The notes beneath the pieces are model-generated. The model was given only the letters and a program-made list of their open reading frames with translations, was not told where the DNA came from and did no database searches. The position numbers and the translations under genes are program-made. This document shows, piece after piece, positions 43,319-52,837 of a stretch of DNA of 64,000 bases. The first letter of the stretch is position 1, and the number at the start of each line of letters is the position of its first letter. Origin of the DNA: Micromonospora pisi (GTDB taxonomy: Bacteria; Actinomycetota; Actinomycetes; Mycobacteriales; Micromonosporaceae); NCBI RefSeq assembly GCF_003633685.1, contig NZ_RBKT01000001.1:3286001-3350000 (forward strand), read 5' to 3'.

Positions 43319-44623
43319 TCAGGAGGCGCGGGGCGCGGCGGGGCGACGCGGCCGGCGGGGACGTCCGGAGCCACGGTGCTGGGTACGAGCAGCGGCACCC
43401 GCCTGGCCGGTGGCCTGGGTCGGCTTCGGCGCGGCGACGGTCACCGGTACGCCCGACGGGATCCGCGCACCGGTCACCCGGACCAGTTCGTCGTCACCCG
43501 GACGCACCTGGGCCGACTCCGGCCGGATGCCGGCGGTCGCCATCAACCGGGCCATGTCCCGACGCTGGTCGGGCAGGACCAGGGTGACCACCGCACCCGT
43601 CTCACCCGCGCGGGCCGTACGCCCACCCCGGTGCAGGTAGTCCTTCGCCTCGGTCGGCGGGTCCACGTTGACCACCATGTCCAGACCGTCGACGTGGATG
43701 CCACGGGCCGCCACGTCGGTGGCGACCAGGGCGGTCACCTGACCATTGCGGAACTGCTCCAGCACCCGGGTCCGCTGCGGCTGCGACTTGCCACCGTGCA
43801 GAGCGGCGGCGCGTACGCCACTGGCCAGCAGTTGCCGGGCCAGCCGGTCGGCGCGGTGCTTCGTACCCGTGAACAGGATCGTCCGGCCGTCCCGGGCGGC
43901 GATCTGGGTGGTGGTGGCGGCCTTGTCGGCCGCGTCCAGGTGCAGCAGGTGGTGGGTCATCGCGGTGACCGTGGCGGTCCCCGGGTCCACCGAGTGCGAC
44001 ACCGGGTCGGTCAGGAAGCGGCGGACCAGCCGGTCCACGCCCCGGTCCAGGGTGGCGGAGAAGAGCATCCGCTGCCCGTTCGGCGCCACCTGCTCCAGCA
44101 GCCGGGTGACCTGCGGCAGGAAGCCCATGTCGGCCATCTGGTCGGCCTCGTCGAGCACGGTGATCGTCACCTGGTCGAGCCGGCAGTCACCCCGGTTGGT
44201 CAGGTCGGCGAGCCGACCCGGGGTGGCGATGACCACCTCGGCACCGGCGCGCAGGGCGTCGGCCTGGCGCTGCAGCGAGAGGCCGCCGACGACGGTGACA
44301 CAGCGCAGGCCGACCGCGCGGGCGTACGGCGCGAGCGCGGTCGTGACCTGCTGGGCCAGCTCACGGGTGGGGACCAGGACCAGCGCCAACGGCTGGCCGG
44401 GCCGGGCCCGGCGACCGGCGGTACGGGAGAGCAGCGGCAGACCGAAGGCGAGCGTCTTGCCGGAGCCGGTCCGCCCCCGGCCGAGTACGTCCCGACCGGC
44501 GAGCGAGTCGGGCAGGGTGGCGGACTGGATCGGGAAGGGTTCGGTGATCCCGTTCGCGATCAGCGCCGAGTGCAGTGCGGGTGCCAGCGGGGCGTCGGCA
44601 AACGACGCGACGGCATGGGTCAT
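43319..44623 (-). CDS. DEAD-box RNA helicase
   Basis: 434 residues; ATG at 44623 with GAGGAAGGT seven bases upstream. Motifs: Q-motif PFPIQSATLP, GRGRTGSGKT (I), VPTRELAQQ (Ia), ATPGR (Ib), VLDEADQMADMGF (II), FSATLD (III), TILFTGTKHRADRLA (IV), ATDVAARGIHVDGLDMVVNVD (V) and HRGGRTARAG (VI). A basic tail follows, typical of RhlE/CsdA-like cold-adaptation helicases. The leader can sequester the ribosome binding site. A cold-shock gene lies upstream at 45094. Confidence 0.92.
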   Translation of the reverse strand: MTHAVASFADAPLAPALHSALIANGITEPFPIQSATLPDSLAGRDVLGRGRTGSGKTLAFGLPLLSRTAGRRARPGQPLALVLVPTRELAQQVTTALAPYARAVGLRCVTVVGGLSLQRQADALRAGAEVVIATPGRLADLTNRGDCRLDQVTITVLDEADQMADMGFLPQVTRLLEQVAPNGQRMLFSATLDRGVDRLVRRFLTDPVSHSVDPGTATVTAMTHHLLHLDAADKAATTTQIAARDGRTILFTGTKHRADRLARQLLASGVRAAALHGGKSQPQRTRVLEQFRNGQVTALVATDVAARGIHVDGLDMVVNVDPPTEAKDYLHRGGRTARAGETGAVVTLVLPDQRRDMARLMATAGIRPESAQVRPGDDELVRVTGARIPSGVPVTVAAPKPTQATGQAGAAARTQHRGSGRPRRPRRPAAPRAS

Positions 44624-44630
44624 GGATGGG

Positions 44631-44702
44631 ACCTTCCTCAAGACGGCACGTGTCGAGGAAGGTGCCCGTGGGGCACTGCCGCCGGGAGCCAACGGGCTCC
44701 AC
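44631..44702 (-). promoter_or_regulatory. Competing RNA hairpins, ribosome-binding-site switch of the helicase gene
   Basis: On the minus strand the ribosome binding site GAGGAAGGT (44639-44631) is exactly complementary to ACCTTCCTC at 44663-44655, loop 15. That blocking arm overlaps a second hairpin, GTGCCC-CAC-GGGCAC (44676-44662), so both cannot form at once. A third, GGAGCC-CGTT-GGCTCC, is at 44700-44685. This is the geometry of a translational switch or thermosensor. Confidence 0.55.
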
Positions 44703-44890
44703 CAGCGGTCGCAAGCACGAACCGAAGGGTAAACGCGGGGCCGGCCCGCGCCAGCGTGGCGCGGGCCGGTCACGTCACCGCACCCGGCGGGCGCGGCAGG
44801 TTGGAACAGGTGTCACGCCGCCCGGCGGCGGGGAGCAGGCTGCGACAGCATGCCCCCACGCCGGGCGGACGCGACTGGGTGGGACAGGGT

Positions 44891-45094
44891 TCAGATCGGC
44901 CGGATGTTCTCGGCCTGCGGGCCCTTCTGGCCCTGGGTCACCTCGAACTCGACCCGCTGGTTCTCGTCCAGGCTCCGGTAGCCGGAGGACTGGATCGCCG
45001 AGAAGTGGGCGAAGACGTCGGCGCCGCCGCCGTCCGGGGTGATGAAGCCGAAGCCCTTGTCAGCGTTGAACCACTTGACGGTGCCAATTGCCAT
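44891..45094 (-). CDS. Cold-shock protein (CspA family)
   Basis: 67 residues; ATG at 45094 with AAGGAGA upstream. RNP1 KGFGFI and RNP2 VFAHF are intact, start [20 protein letters not shown]. Single OB-fold RNA chaperone. The long structured 5' leader matches cspA-type post-transcriptional control. Confidence 0.95.
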   Translation of the reverse strand: MAIGTVKWFNADKGFGFITPDGGGADVFAHFSAIQSSGYRSLDENQRVEFEVTQGQKGPQAENIRPI

Positions 45095-45295
45095 TTGTTT
45101 CGTCTCCTTGACGGAACGATCGGTCCCGCACTTTTGCGGGCCGAAGAGAATCGCCCGCGCCGGTAGGCGCGGATCGGTGTCGCCCTCTGGTCGCCCCGCC
45201 CGGAGAACTCCGGACATAACAAAGAGCGCCTGGGTCACAATCCCGCAGGCGCACACAGAGTCTCTGGGAACCAAAACTGCAACTAGGTCAGCATA
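45095..45295 (-). promoter_or_regulatory. cspA promoter and long structured 5' leader
   Basis: An extended -10 box TGC-TATGCT is at 45298-45290 (minus strand), placing the start of transcription near 45283 and giving a leader of about 190 bases. Within it, hairpin CCCGCAAAAGTGCGGG at 45142-45127 and other GC stems are visible. Long leaders are usual for cold-shock genes. Confidence 0.5.
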
Positions 45296-45318
45296 GCACG
45301 TACAACCCGGAAAGGTCA

Positions 45319-48300
45319 TCAAGCTGCGGGCAGGGAAGTGATCAGCGCACCCAACCCGTCCGCGTCGAGCAGGTCGACCGGACGCACCGTCGTCCCCTCG
45401 CGTACGTAGTGGAAAGCGGCCCGGACCTGCTCCAACGGCACCCCGGCCAGCTCCGCCCAGGCCAGCCGGTACGCGGCCAACTGCACCGCCGCCGCGTCCG
45501 CCGCCGGGCCGACCGGCACCCTGCCGGTCTTCCAGTCGATCACGTCGAACCGGCTGCCCGGCCCGGCGAAGACCGCGTCCATCCGGCCCCGTACGACCAC
45601 CCCGGCGACCACTGTGGCAAACGGCACCTCCACCTCGACCGGAACCCGGTCGGCCCACTCGCTGGCCAGGAAGCGCTCCCGCAACTCGGCGAGCGCCTCA
45701 TCCGGCGCGGCGTCCTCGTCGGCCGCTCCGGGCAGTTCGTCGATGTCGAGCAGCCGGTCGGCCCCGAACCGCTGCTCCAACCAGGCGTGGAAGGCGGTGC
45801 CCCGGCGGGCGTACGGGTCCGGACGGGCCGGCAAAGGCCGGCGCAGCGTACGGGCCAGCGTGTGCGGATCGCGACGCAGCGCCACCAACTGCGAGACGGA
45901 GAGGTGCCCGGGAAGCACGACCTCGATCGGCCCGACCCGTGCGGCGAGCTCCGCCCGTTCGGCAAGGAGCAGATCCGTCTCCCGGCGCCACCGGTCCAGA
46001 TCTGGATCGACCGCCACCGGAACCGGGGACACCGGGTCGACCGCCACCGGAACCGGCGACACCGGGTCGACCGGCACGTCGGCGGTCAGGTGGCGGCGCA
46101 CCAGGGCCGCCGCCTCGGCCATCGCCGGCCGCCGGCCGCCGAGCGGGTCGGCCGGCCACTCCGCCCGTACCACCACTTCGGTGGTCGGGTTGACCGCGTC
46201 ACCCGCCGGCTCCGGCGCCCACGCGTCGATCACGTAACCCTCACCGGTGAGGCAGCGGTCGTAGACCTCGCGGAGGAAGACCGACGGGCCCCGGGCCAGC
46301 TTCGCGCCCTCGCCCCACCAGTAGCCGGAGCAGAGCAGCAGCCGCCGGGGCCGGGTGACCGCCACGTACGCGAGCCGCCGCTCCTCCCGCTCGTCGTGCG
46401 CCCGCCACTTCTCGGTGAACGCGGTCAGCGCCTTCGCCACGCCCTTCTGGTCGGCCACCTCGTCGAGCTCCAGCACCGGCAGCCCGTCCGCGTCCCCGCG
46501 CAACGGGAACGGCAACACCCCCAGACCGAACAGGTAGTGGTCGGAGTTACGGACCGGACCGGGCCAGACACCCCGGGTGAGCCCGGCGACCGCGACCACG
46601 TCCCACTCCAGCCCCTTCGCGGCGTGCGCGGTGACGATCTGCACCGCCCCCTCCACCACCTCCAGCTCCCCCGGCGCCAGCCCCCGCTCCTCCTCCTCGG
46701 CGGCGGCGAGGAAGGCCAGGAAGCCCGGGAGGGAAGCGTTGGTCGAGTCACCGGAGAACCGGGCGGCGACGTCGCCGAGGGCGTCCAGGTGGCCCCGGGC
46801 CAGGCCGGCGTCGCCGCCCCGGCCGTCCGTACCGGCCCGGACCGCGACCTCCACCTCCAGGCCGATGGTCCGCTCCACGTCGGCCACCAGGTCGGGCAGG
46901 GACTGGTCCAGCCGATGCCGCAGCAGCCCCAGCTCCAGCCCGTACGCCCGCAGCCGGACGTAGCCCTCGGCCGAGTACGCCTGCGCCGGGCCCAGGTCGG
47001 CCAGCGCCTCGACCAGGGTCGCCTCGTCCAACCGGTCGGTGGTGATCTCCGGCTCGTCGTCGGCGCGCGGCAGCTCCCGGCGGGCGGCGGCGATCGCCCG
47101 CGCCCGCCGGTGCAGCGCGACCAGGTCCCGGGGTCCGATCCGCCACCGCGCCCCGGTGAGGAGCCGGAGCAGTGCGGCCCCGTCGGTCGGGTCGGCCAGC
47201 ACCCGCAGGGTGCAGACCACGTCCCGGACCTCCGGGGTGTCGAGCAGCCCGCCGAGTCCCACCACCTCGACCGGCAGACCCCGCTCGCGCAGCGCCGCCT
47301 CGATCGCCGGAATCTGGCTCCGGACCCGGACCAGCACCGCGGTGCTCGGCCGACGGTCGACCGGAATGTGCTCGGGCAACACCCCCGGCATCCGCGCCGC
47401 GCCGCGCCACGCGGCGAGCACACTCTCCGCGATCCAGTCCGCCTCTTCCTCGTACGTCGACAGCAGCGCACAGTGCACGGTGCCGGCGGCGGCCCCGCGG
47501 GCGGTCCGCCCGGGGATCGGGTCGTCCACCCGCAGCGCCGCGCCCAACTCGCTGACCTGCGCCCCGGCGGCCCGCAAGGCGACCGCGAGCCCGTTGGCCA
47601 CGCCCAGGATCTCCGGCCGGTTCCGCCAGCTCGTGCTGAGCGTCAGAGTGCGCGCGGCACCGCCACCGGCGGGCGCGAACTCGGTCGGGAAACGGTCCAG
47701 GGTGCCGGCGCTCGCCCCGCGCCAGCCGTAGATCGACTGGCACGGGTCGCCGACGGCGGTCACCGGATGTCCCCCGCCGTAGAGCGCGTGCAGCAGCACC
47801 ACCTGGGCGTGGCTGGTGTCCTGGTACTCGTCGAGCAGTACCACCCGGAAACGTTCACGCTCGATCGTGCCGACCTCCGGATGGTCGCGGGCCACCCGTG
47901 CCGCCCGCGCCATCTGGTCGCCGAAGTCCATCGCCTCGAAGTCGTCCTTGCGCTGGTCGTACGCGCGAACCAGAGGCATCAGCTTCAGTCGGATCTGCTG
48001 GATCTTCAGTGCCTTGCGTACGTCGGCGTAGATCTTGCCGGGCTGCGAGCTGACCTCGGCGTAGAACCGACCCGTCCAGGCGGCCAACTCGTCCGGGGTG
48101 ACCAGGTGCTCGGCCAGCTCACCGGCGAGTGCCAGTACGGCGTCGGTGATCGTGCTCGGCATCCGGTCGACCTCGGACATGTCCCCGTCGTACGTGCGGA
48201 CGAGCAGGTCGGCGAGCTGCCAGCGGGACGCCTCGGTGAGCAGCCGGGTGGAGGGCTCGTACCCGGCCCGGAGCCCGTGCTCGGTGACGATCCGGGCCGC

Positions 48301-48711
48301 GTACGAGTGGTACGTCGCCACCGTCGGTTCGCCGCCGAGCAGGTCACCGGCGGGGTCGCGGCGGTCCCGGCCGAGCCGCCGTACCAACTGGTCGAGCCGG
48401 GTACGGATGCGGTGCGCGAGCTCTCCGGCGGCCTTACGGGTGAAGGTGAGGCCGAGCACCTGCTCCGGTCGGACGTACCCGTTGGCAACCAGCCAGACCA
48501 CCCGGGCGGCCATCGTCTCGGTCTTGCCCGATCCGGCACCGGCAACGACCAGCAGCGGCTCGACCGGCGCGGCGATGATCGCCGCCTGTTCCCGGGTCGG
48601 CGCGTGCAGCCGCAGGAGTTTGGCCAGCTCGACCGGGGTGTAACGCGGTCCCGAGTCGGGCTCCCGCGACGGCGGCGGTGCCGGGGCGGCGAAGAGTGAC
48701 GACTGGCTCAA
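45319..48711 (-). CDS. adnB: AdnB: DNA helicase-nuclease subunit
   Basis: 1130 residues; TTG at 48711 overlaps the upstream adnA stop as TTGA, with GGAGA six bases ahead. UvrD-like motor: [60 protein letters not shown]-terminal RecB-type nuclease with [15 protein letters not shown] and [13 protein letters not shown]. AdnAB resects double-strand breaks in actinobacteria; AdnB (Rv3201c) is the second gene. A 30-bp repeat lies in the linker. Confidence 0.9.
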   Translation of the reverse strand: MSQSSLFAAPAPPPSREPDSGPRYTPVELAKLLRLHAPTREQAAIIAAPVEPLLVVAGAGSGKTETMAARVVWLVANGYVRPEQVLGLTFTRKAAGELAHRIRTRLDQLVRRLGRDRRDPAGDLLGGEPTVATYHSYAARIVTEHGLRAGYEPSTRLLTEASRWQLADLLVRTYDGDMSEVDRMPSTITDAVLALAGELAEHLVTPDELAAWTGRFYAEVSSQPGKIYADVRKALKIQQIRLKLMPLVRAYDQRKDDFEAMDFGDQMARAARVARDHPEVGTIERERFRVVLLDEYQDTSHAQVVLLHALYGGGHPVTAVGDPCQSIYGWRGASAGTLDRFPTEFAPAGGGAARTLTLSTSWRNRPEILGVANGLAVALRAAGAQVSELGAALRVDDPIPGRTARGAAAGTVHCALLSTYEEEADWIAESVLAAWRGAARMPGVLPEHIPVDRRPSTAVLVRVRSQIPAIEAALRERGLPVEVVGLGGLLDTPEVRDVVCTLRVLADPTDGAALLRLLTGARWRIGPRDLVALHRRARAIAAARRELPRADDEPEITTDRLDEATLVEALADLGPAQAYSAEGYVRLRAYGLELGLLRHRLDQSLPDLVADVERTIGLEVEVAVRAGTDGRGGDAGLARGHLDALGDVAARFSGDSTNASLPGFLAFLAAAEEEERGLAPGELEVVEGAVQIVTAHAAKGLEWDVVAVAGLTRGVWPGPVRNSDHYLFGLGVLPFPLRGDADGLPVLELDEVADQKGVAKALTAFTEKWRAHDEREERRLAYVAVTRPRRLLLCSGYWWGEGAKLARGPSVFLREVYDRCLTGEGYVIDAWAPEPAGDAVNPTTEVVVRAEWPADPLGGRRPAMAEAAALVRRHLTADVPVDPVSPVPVAVDPVSPVPVAVDPDLDRWRRETDLLLAERAELAARVGPIEVVLPGHLSVSQLVALRRDPHTLARTLRRPLPARPDPYARRGTAFHAWLEQRFGADRLLDIDELPGAADEDAAPDEALAELRERFLASEWADRVPVEVEVPFATVVAGVVVRGRMDAVFAGPGSRFDVIDWKTGRVPVGPAADAAAVQLAAYRLAWAELAGVPLEQVRAAFHYVREGTTVRPVDLLDADGLGALITSLPAA
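46009..46068 (-). repeat. 30-bp tandem duplication inside adnB
   Basis: Two units (46009-46038 and 46039-46068) with one difference, encoding [10 protein letters not shown] twice in a linker before the nuclease domain. Confidence 0.75.
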
Positions 48712-51700
48712 TCCCGCTCTCCACGCTGGGTCGGCGGCGTCATCCCGGGCCGCCGGGCCGGTGGTTCGACCACCTGGCGTCCCTTGCCCGAGATCGGGCA
48801 ACTGGTCCGTACCGGGCAGACCCGACACTTGCTGTTGGCTACCGCGGCGAAGGTCGAAGCGGCCATCGTATCGGCGGTACGCCGGACCATGGCCCGCGCC
48901 CAGTCCGACTCGTCGCCGGTCCCGACCGGGGCCTGGCCCTGCTCCTTGGCATCCTTGGTGCCGGTACCGAGCTGCACCAGCGCTGCCCCGCCGGAGGAGT
49001 CACCGAACTCGGCGAACGCCCCCGCCTCCACCGCGGCCTGGTACGCACCGAGCTGTGGATGTTCGGCCAGTTCGGTGCCGGTCACCGCGGTCGACTTGCC
49101 GGTCTTGAGGTCGATCACGACCAGCCGCCCGTCGGCGTCGACCTCGAGCCGGTCCACCCGGCCGGTCAGCTCGATCGGTCGGCTGGGGTCGTCCAGCCGC
49201 ACCGCGAACTCGTGCTCGATGGCGAGCAACCGGCGCGGGTTGCTGGCCAGCCACCGGAGCAGTTTGTCGACCATCGCCTCGGCCCGCTGCCGCTCCGGGC
49301 CGACCATCCAGCGGGCGGCCAGGTCGATCACGTCGAACCGGGCGGTCACGTACTCGATCAGTTGGGCCCGGTCGGCGCTGGCGTCCTCGGCGAGCATCGC
49401 GGCGGCGTGCACCAGGTTCCCCACCCCCTGCGCACCGCTCGCCGGGGCCGCCCCGCCGTGCCGTTCCAGCAGCCAACGCAGGCTGCACCGCAGCGCGCTC
49501 TCCATGGTGGACGGGGTGACCCTGACCGGCTCGCCCTCGTCGACCAGCGGCCGGTCGTCGGAGAGTGCGCGCAGCCCCCACCAGTCGTCCGGGTGGGCAC
49601 CGGGCACACCGGCGGCGGCGAGCCGGGCCAGTTCGGCCGCGGCGGCCTGCCGCCGCTGGTCGGTCGTTGCCGGGTCGACGAGCACGGTACGCAGCTCCGC
49701 GACCAACGCCGGCAGTGTGAGCGCCCGGGGCGGGCGCTCCACCGGCAGCTCGACCGGTTCCTCCCCGGCTCCCCCGCCCGGCCGGTCCGACCCCGGCGCA
49801 CCGCCGCCGTCAGCGCCCGACCCGCCGTCCGGGTCGACCGGATCCGGGCCCGGATCGGGGGGCGGTGCCAGGTCGTAGAGAAACCGGCTCGGCTGCTCCT
49901 CGTAGTCGAGCCCGCCGACCGCCGCCGATGCGACGGCACTGACCAGCAGCCGACGCCGGGCCCGGCTGACCGCCACGTAGAAGAGCCGACGCTCCTCGTC
50001 CAGCAACGCCGAGGTCTGCCCGACCAGGCTCGCCGCCAGCCCACTGCCGTCGGAGCGTCCCGCGAGCACCTCGACCAGCCGCTCCGAGCCGAGCAGGCTG
50101 CCCCGCAACCGCAGGTCCGGCCAGGTCCCCTCCTGCACGCCGACCACCGCGACCAGGTCCCATTCGAGGCCCTTCGCCGCGTGTGCGGTCAGCAACCGGA
50201 CCGCGTCGCCGGGATCGGCGCTCGGCGCGAGCGTGTCTGCGGGCAGCTGCTGGCCCAACACGTGATCGAGGAAGACCTCGGTACGGGCACCCGGCAGCCG
50301 GTCGACGAACCTGGCCGCCGCGTCGAAGAGGACCACGATCGCGTCCAGGTCCCGGTCGGCGGCGGCGGCCCGCCACCGGGGCGCGTTCTCTCCCTCGCCG
50401 CTCGTCGCCCGCTCCCGGCTGATCGCGCCGGACCAGCGCTCGGCCAGCCCGCTGCCCTGCCAGACCGCCCAGAGCACCTGCTCGGCGGTGGCGCCGGGGG
50501 CTGCGGCGGCCTCCCGGGCGGTGGCGAGCAGGCCGGCGACCGCCTGGGCCGGCTCGGCCCACCGACGCTCGATCGCAACCAGCTCGGCCGGGTCACGCAA
50601 CGCCTCGACCAGCAGCTCCCCCGAGGGCCGGCGGTCACCGGCGGCCAGCGCCAACGCCCGCAGCCCCTGTCGCAGCCGCCGCTCGGCGAGCGGGTCCGCA
50701 CCGCCGAGCGGCGAGTGCAGCAACGCGACCGCCGCCTCCTCGTCCAGCCGGTCCGGCTCCAGCGCGCACCGCAGCAGCAGCAACAGCGGCGCCACCGCCG
50801 GTTGCAGGTGCAGCGGCAGGTCCTCGGCGTGTACGACGGTCGGCACCCCGGCCGCCTGGAGCGCGCGCTGCAGCGAGGGAAGTTGCCGGGGAGCCGAACG
50901 GACCAGCACCGCCATCCGGGACCAGGGCATCCCGTCGATCAGGTGGGCGGAACGCAGCGCGTGCGCCAGGTACGCCGACTCGCTGGTCGCGGAGCGGAAC
51001 GTACGGACCTGCACGGTGCCGGGTTCGGCGTCGGGCAGCGGCGCGAGTTGCCGGTGCGCGATCGGCCCCCGGAGCCGCCGGGCGACCCGTGCGGTGGCGG
51101 CCAGCAGGCCGGCCCCGGTGCGGTAGCCGGTGCTGAGCAGGACGGTCCGGGCGACCGCCCCGGAGGCGGTACGGAACCGGAGCGGGAAGTTGGCGACACC
51201 GGCCGGGTCGGCACCCCGGAAGGCGTACGTGGAGGAGTCGGGGTCGGCGAACGCGACCAGGGACTTGCCTCCGCTGGCGACCAGGGCGAGCAGTTCCATC
51301 TGGGCGGGGTCGGTGTCGGCGAGTTCGTCGACGTAGACGTACGCCAACCGGCGCCGGACACCGGCCAGCAGCTCGGGGTCGTCGGCGAGCAGCCCGATGG
51401 CGGCCCGGACCAGCTCGGCGGGGTCGTACGCGATCGAGCCCCGGCTGGTCGCGTCGCGCAGCGCGAGTACGGCGACGTACTCGCGTAGGAAGCGGGCCGC
51501 GGCCGGCCAGTCGGCTCGGCCCAACCGTTCCCCGAGCCGGGCCAGCTCGACCGGGCCGACTCCGCGCTCGGCGGCGCGTTGCATCAGGTCGCGCAACTGT
51601 TCGGCGAAGGCCCGGGTGCGCAGCGCCGGTCGTAGCTGCTCCGGCCAGCCGACCCGGTCGAGGGGAGCGTCCGGGGCGCCGGAACCGCGCTCGCCGGCCC

Positions 51701-52187
51701 TGTCCCCGCCGGCCCCGCGCTCGCCAGCCCCGCGCTCGCCAGTCGTGTGTTCGCCGACCACGTCGAGCAGCTCACGGATGATCAGGTCCTGTTCGGGACC
51801 GGTGAGCAGCCGGGGCGACGGCTCGCCGCGTTCGGCGGCGGCCCGGCGCAGCAGGCCGTACGCGTACGCGGGGAAGGTGCGTACCAGTGGTTCGTGCATC
51901 ACCCGGGCGGCGACCCCGGTCACCCGGGCCTCGATCCGGTGGCGCAGTGCGGTGGCGGAGCGCCGGCCGAAGGTCAGCACCAGGATCTGTTCCGGGTCGG
52001 TGCCCTCGGTCACCCGCGCGACCACCGAGTCGACCAGGGTGCTGGTCTTGCCGGTGCCCGGCCCGCCGAGTACGAGCAGCGGCCCGTCGGTGTGCGCGAC
52101 GACCTCCCGTTGCCTGGGATCGTCGATCCGCGCCGGCTCGGCCTCAGCCGGCCGACGGACCAGCTGGTACGCCTGCACGCCGCCCAT
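48708..52187 (-). CDS. adnA: AdnA: DNA helicase-nuclease subunit
   Basis: 1159 residues; ATG at 52187. Motor motifs [62 protein letters not shown]. The nuclease part has RLVVIDLKTGKSTAV, LGAYQAAVEAG, and a Cys cluster (RCSLRW near 905 with KCRVCPVRTSCP at the end) like the iron-sulphur staple of AddB-type nucleases. A Gly/Arg/Glu-rich low-complexity stretch (GERGAGERGAGGDRAGERG) near residue 150 is unusual. Order and orientation as Rv3202c-Rv3201c. Confidence 0.9.
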   Translation of the reverse strand: MGGVQAYQLVRRPAEAEPARIDDPRQREVVAHTDGPLLVLGGPGTGKTSTLVDSVVARVTEGTDPEQILVLTFGRRSATALRHRIEARVTGVAARVMHEPLVRTFPAYAYGLLRRAAAERGEPSPRLLTGPEQDLIIRELLDVVGEHTTGERGAGERGAGGDRAGERGSGAPDAPLDRVGWPEQLRPALRTRAFAEQLRDLMQRAAERGVGPVELARLGERLGRADWPAAARFLREYVAVLALRDATSRGSIAYDPAELVRAAIGLLADDPELLAGVRRRLAYVYVDELADTDPAQMELLALVASGGKSLVAFADPDSSTYAFRGADPAGVANFPLRFRTASGAVARTVLLSTGYRTGAGLLAATARVARRLRGPIAHRQLAPLPDAEPGTVQVRTFRSATSESAYLAHALRSAHLIDGMPWSRMAVLVRSAPRQLPSLQRALQAAGVPTVVHAEDLPLHLQPAVAPLLLLLRCALEPDRLDEEAAVALLHSPLGGADPLAERRLRQGLRALALAAGDRRPSGELLVEALRDPAELVAIERRWAEPAQAVAGLLATAREAAAAPGATAEQVLWAVWQGSGLAERWSGAISRERATSGEGENAPRWRAAAADRDLDAIVVLFDAAARFVDRLPGARTEVFLDHVLGQQLPADTLAPSADPGDAVRLLTAHAAKGLEWDLVAVVGVQEGTWPDLRLRGSLLGSERLVEVLAGRSDGSGLAASLVGQTSALLDEERRLFYVAVSRARRRLLVSAVASAAVGGLDYEEQPSRFLYDLAPPPDPGPDPVDPDGGSGADGGGAPGSDRPGGGAGEEPVELPVERPPRALTLPALVAELRTVLVDPATTDQRRQAAAAELARLAAAGVPGAHPDDWWGLRALSDDRPLVDEGEPVRVTPSTMESALRCSLRWLLERHGGAAPASGAQGVGNLVHAAAMLAEDASADRAQLIEYVTARFDVIDLAARWMVGPERQRAEAMVDKLLRWLASNPRRLLAIEHEFAVRLDDPSRPIELTGRVDRLEVDADGRLVVIDLKTGKSTAVTGTELAEHPQLGAYQAAVEAGAFAEFGDSSGGAALVQLGTGTKDAKEQGQAPVGTGDESDWARAMVRRTADTMAASTFAAVANSKCRVCPVRTSCPISGKGRQVVEPPARRPGMTPPTQRGERD

Positions 52188-52217
52188 CACACCATGCCGC
52201 CCCGACGTCCCCCCGAA

Positions 52218-52263
52218 GGAAGGGCCCCTTGTTATCGCTTTCCGTTGTAGAAGGGGCCCTTCC
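52218..52263. repeat. 13-bp perfect inverted repeat
   Basis: GGAAGGGCCCCTT (52218-52230) and AAGGGGCCCTTCC (52251-52263), spacer 20 bases including GTTATCGCTTTCCG. Between adnA and the LOG gene, upstream of adnA. Such palindromes recur between genes in Micromonospora from memory; may be a dispersed element. Confidence 0.6.
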
Positions 52264-52287
52264 TAACGGAGACAGTGGGTGGGGCGG

Positions 52288-52833
52288 TCAGCCGAGGCGG
52301 GCCTCGATCGCGTCGAGCGCGGCCGGCACCGAGTCGACCACCACCAGCAGATCCATCGCCGGTTTCCGCGCGAAACTGCCGGGGGCGAGTCCGTTGAGCC
52401 AGTTGACCAGGCCGGAGTAGAAACCGTCCTGGTCGAGCAGGACCACCGGCTTGTGGTGCATGGACAGGGTGGCCATCGTCCAGACCTCGAAGAGTTCGTC
52501 GAGGGTGCCGAGCCCACCGGGCAGGGTGAGGAAGGCGTCCGACTTGTCGATCATCGCGGTCTTGCGGCTGGCCATGCCGTCGGTGATCACCAGCTCGTCG
52601 GCGTGCAGGTCGGCGACCTCCAGGTCGACCAGCGCCTGCGGGATGATGCCGAGGGTGTGGCCACCGGCGGCGCGTGCCCCGTCGGCCACCGCGCCCATCA
52701 TGCCGACACAACCCCCGCCGGAGACCAGGGTGTGGCCGCGTCGGGCCAGTTCGCCGCCGGTCACCGTGGCGAGGTCGAGCCAGCGCTGGTCGAGCGTACG
52801 GGAGGAAGCACAGAAGACGCAGATCGCGGCCAT
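52288..52833 (-). CDS. LOG-family (TIGR00730) nucleotide phosphoribohydrolase
   Basis: 181 residues; ATG at 52833 with GGGAGGACTG upstream. CVFCASSRT start, LVSGGGCVGMMG, KTAMIDKSDAFLTLPGGLGT and LDELFEVWTM with the PGGxGTxxE catalytic motif of cytokinin-activating LOG enzymes, which cleave nucleoside monophosphates to free base. Starts 4 bases after the stop of a paralogue, so one operon. Confidence 0.9.
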   Translation of the reverse strand: MAAICVFCASSRTLDQRWLDLATVTGGELARRGHTLVSGGGCVGMMGAVADGARAAGGHTLGIIPQALVDLEVADLHADELVITDGMASRKTAMIDKSDAFLTLPGGLGTLDELFEVWTMATLSMHHKPVVLLDQDGFYSGLVNWLNGLAPGSFARKPAMDLLVVVDSVPAALDAIEARLG

Positions 52834-52837
52834 CGAC

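Noticed and set aside
45409-51488. Long plus-strand frames over adnB and adnA
   Set aside because: Mirror frames of the high-GC minus-strand genes; no domains.
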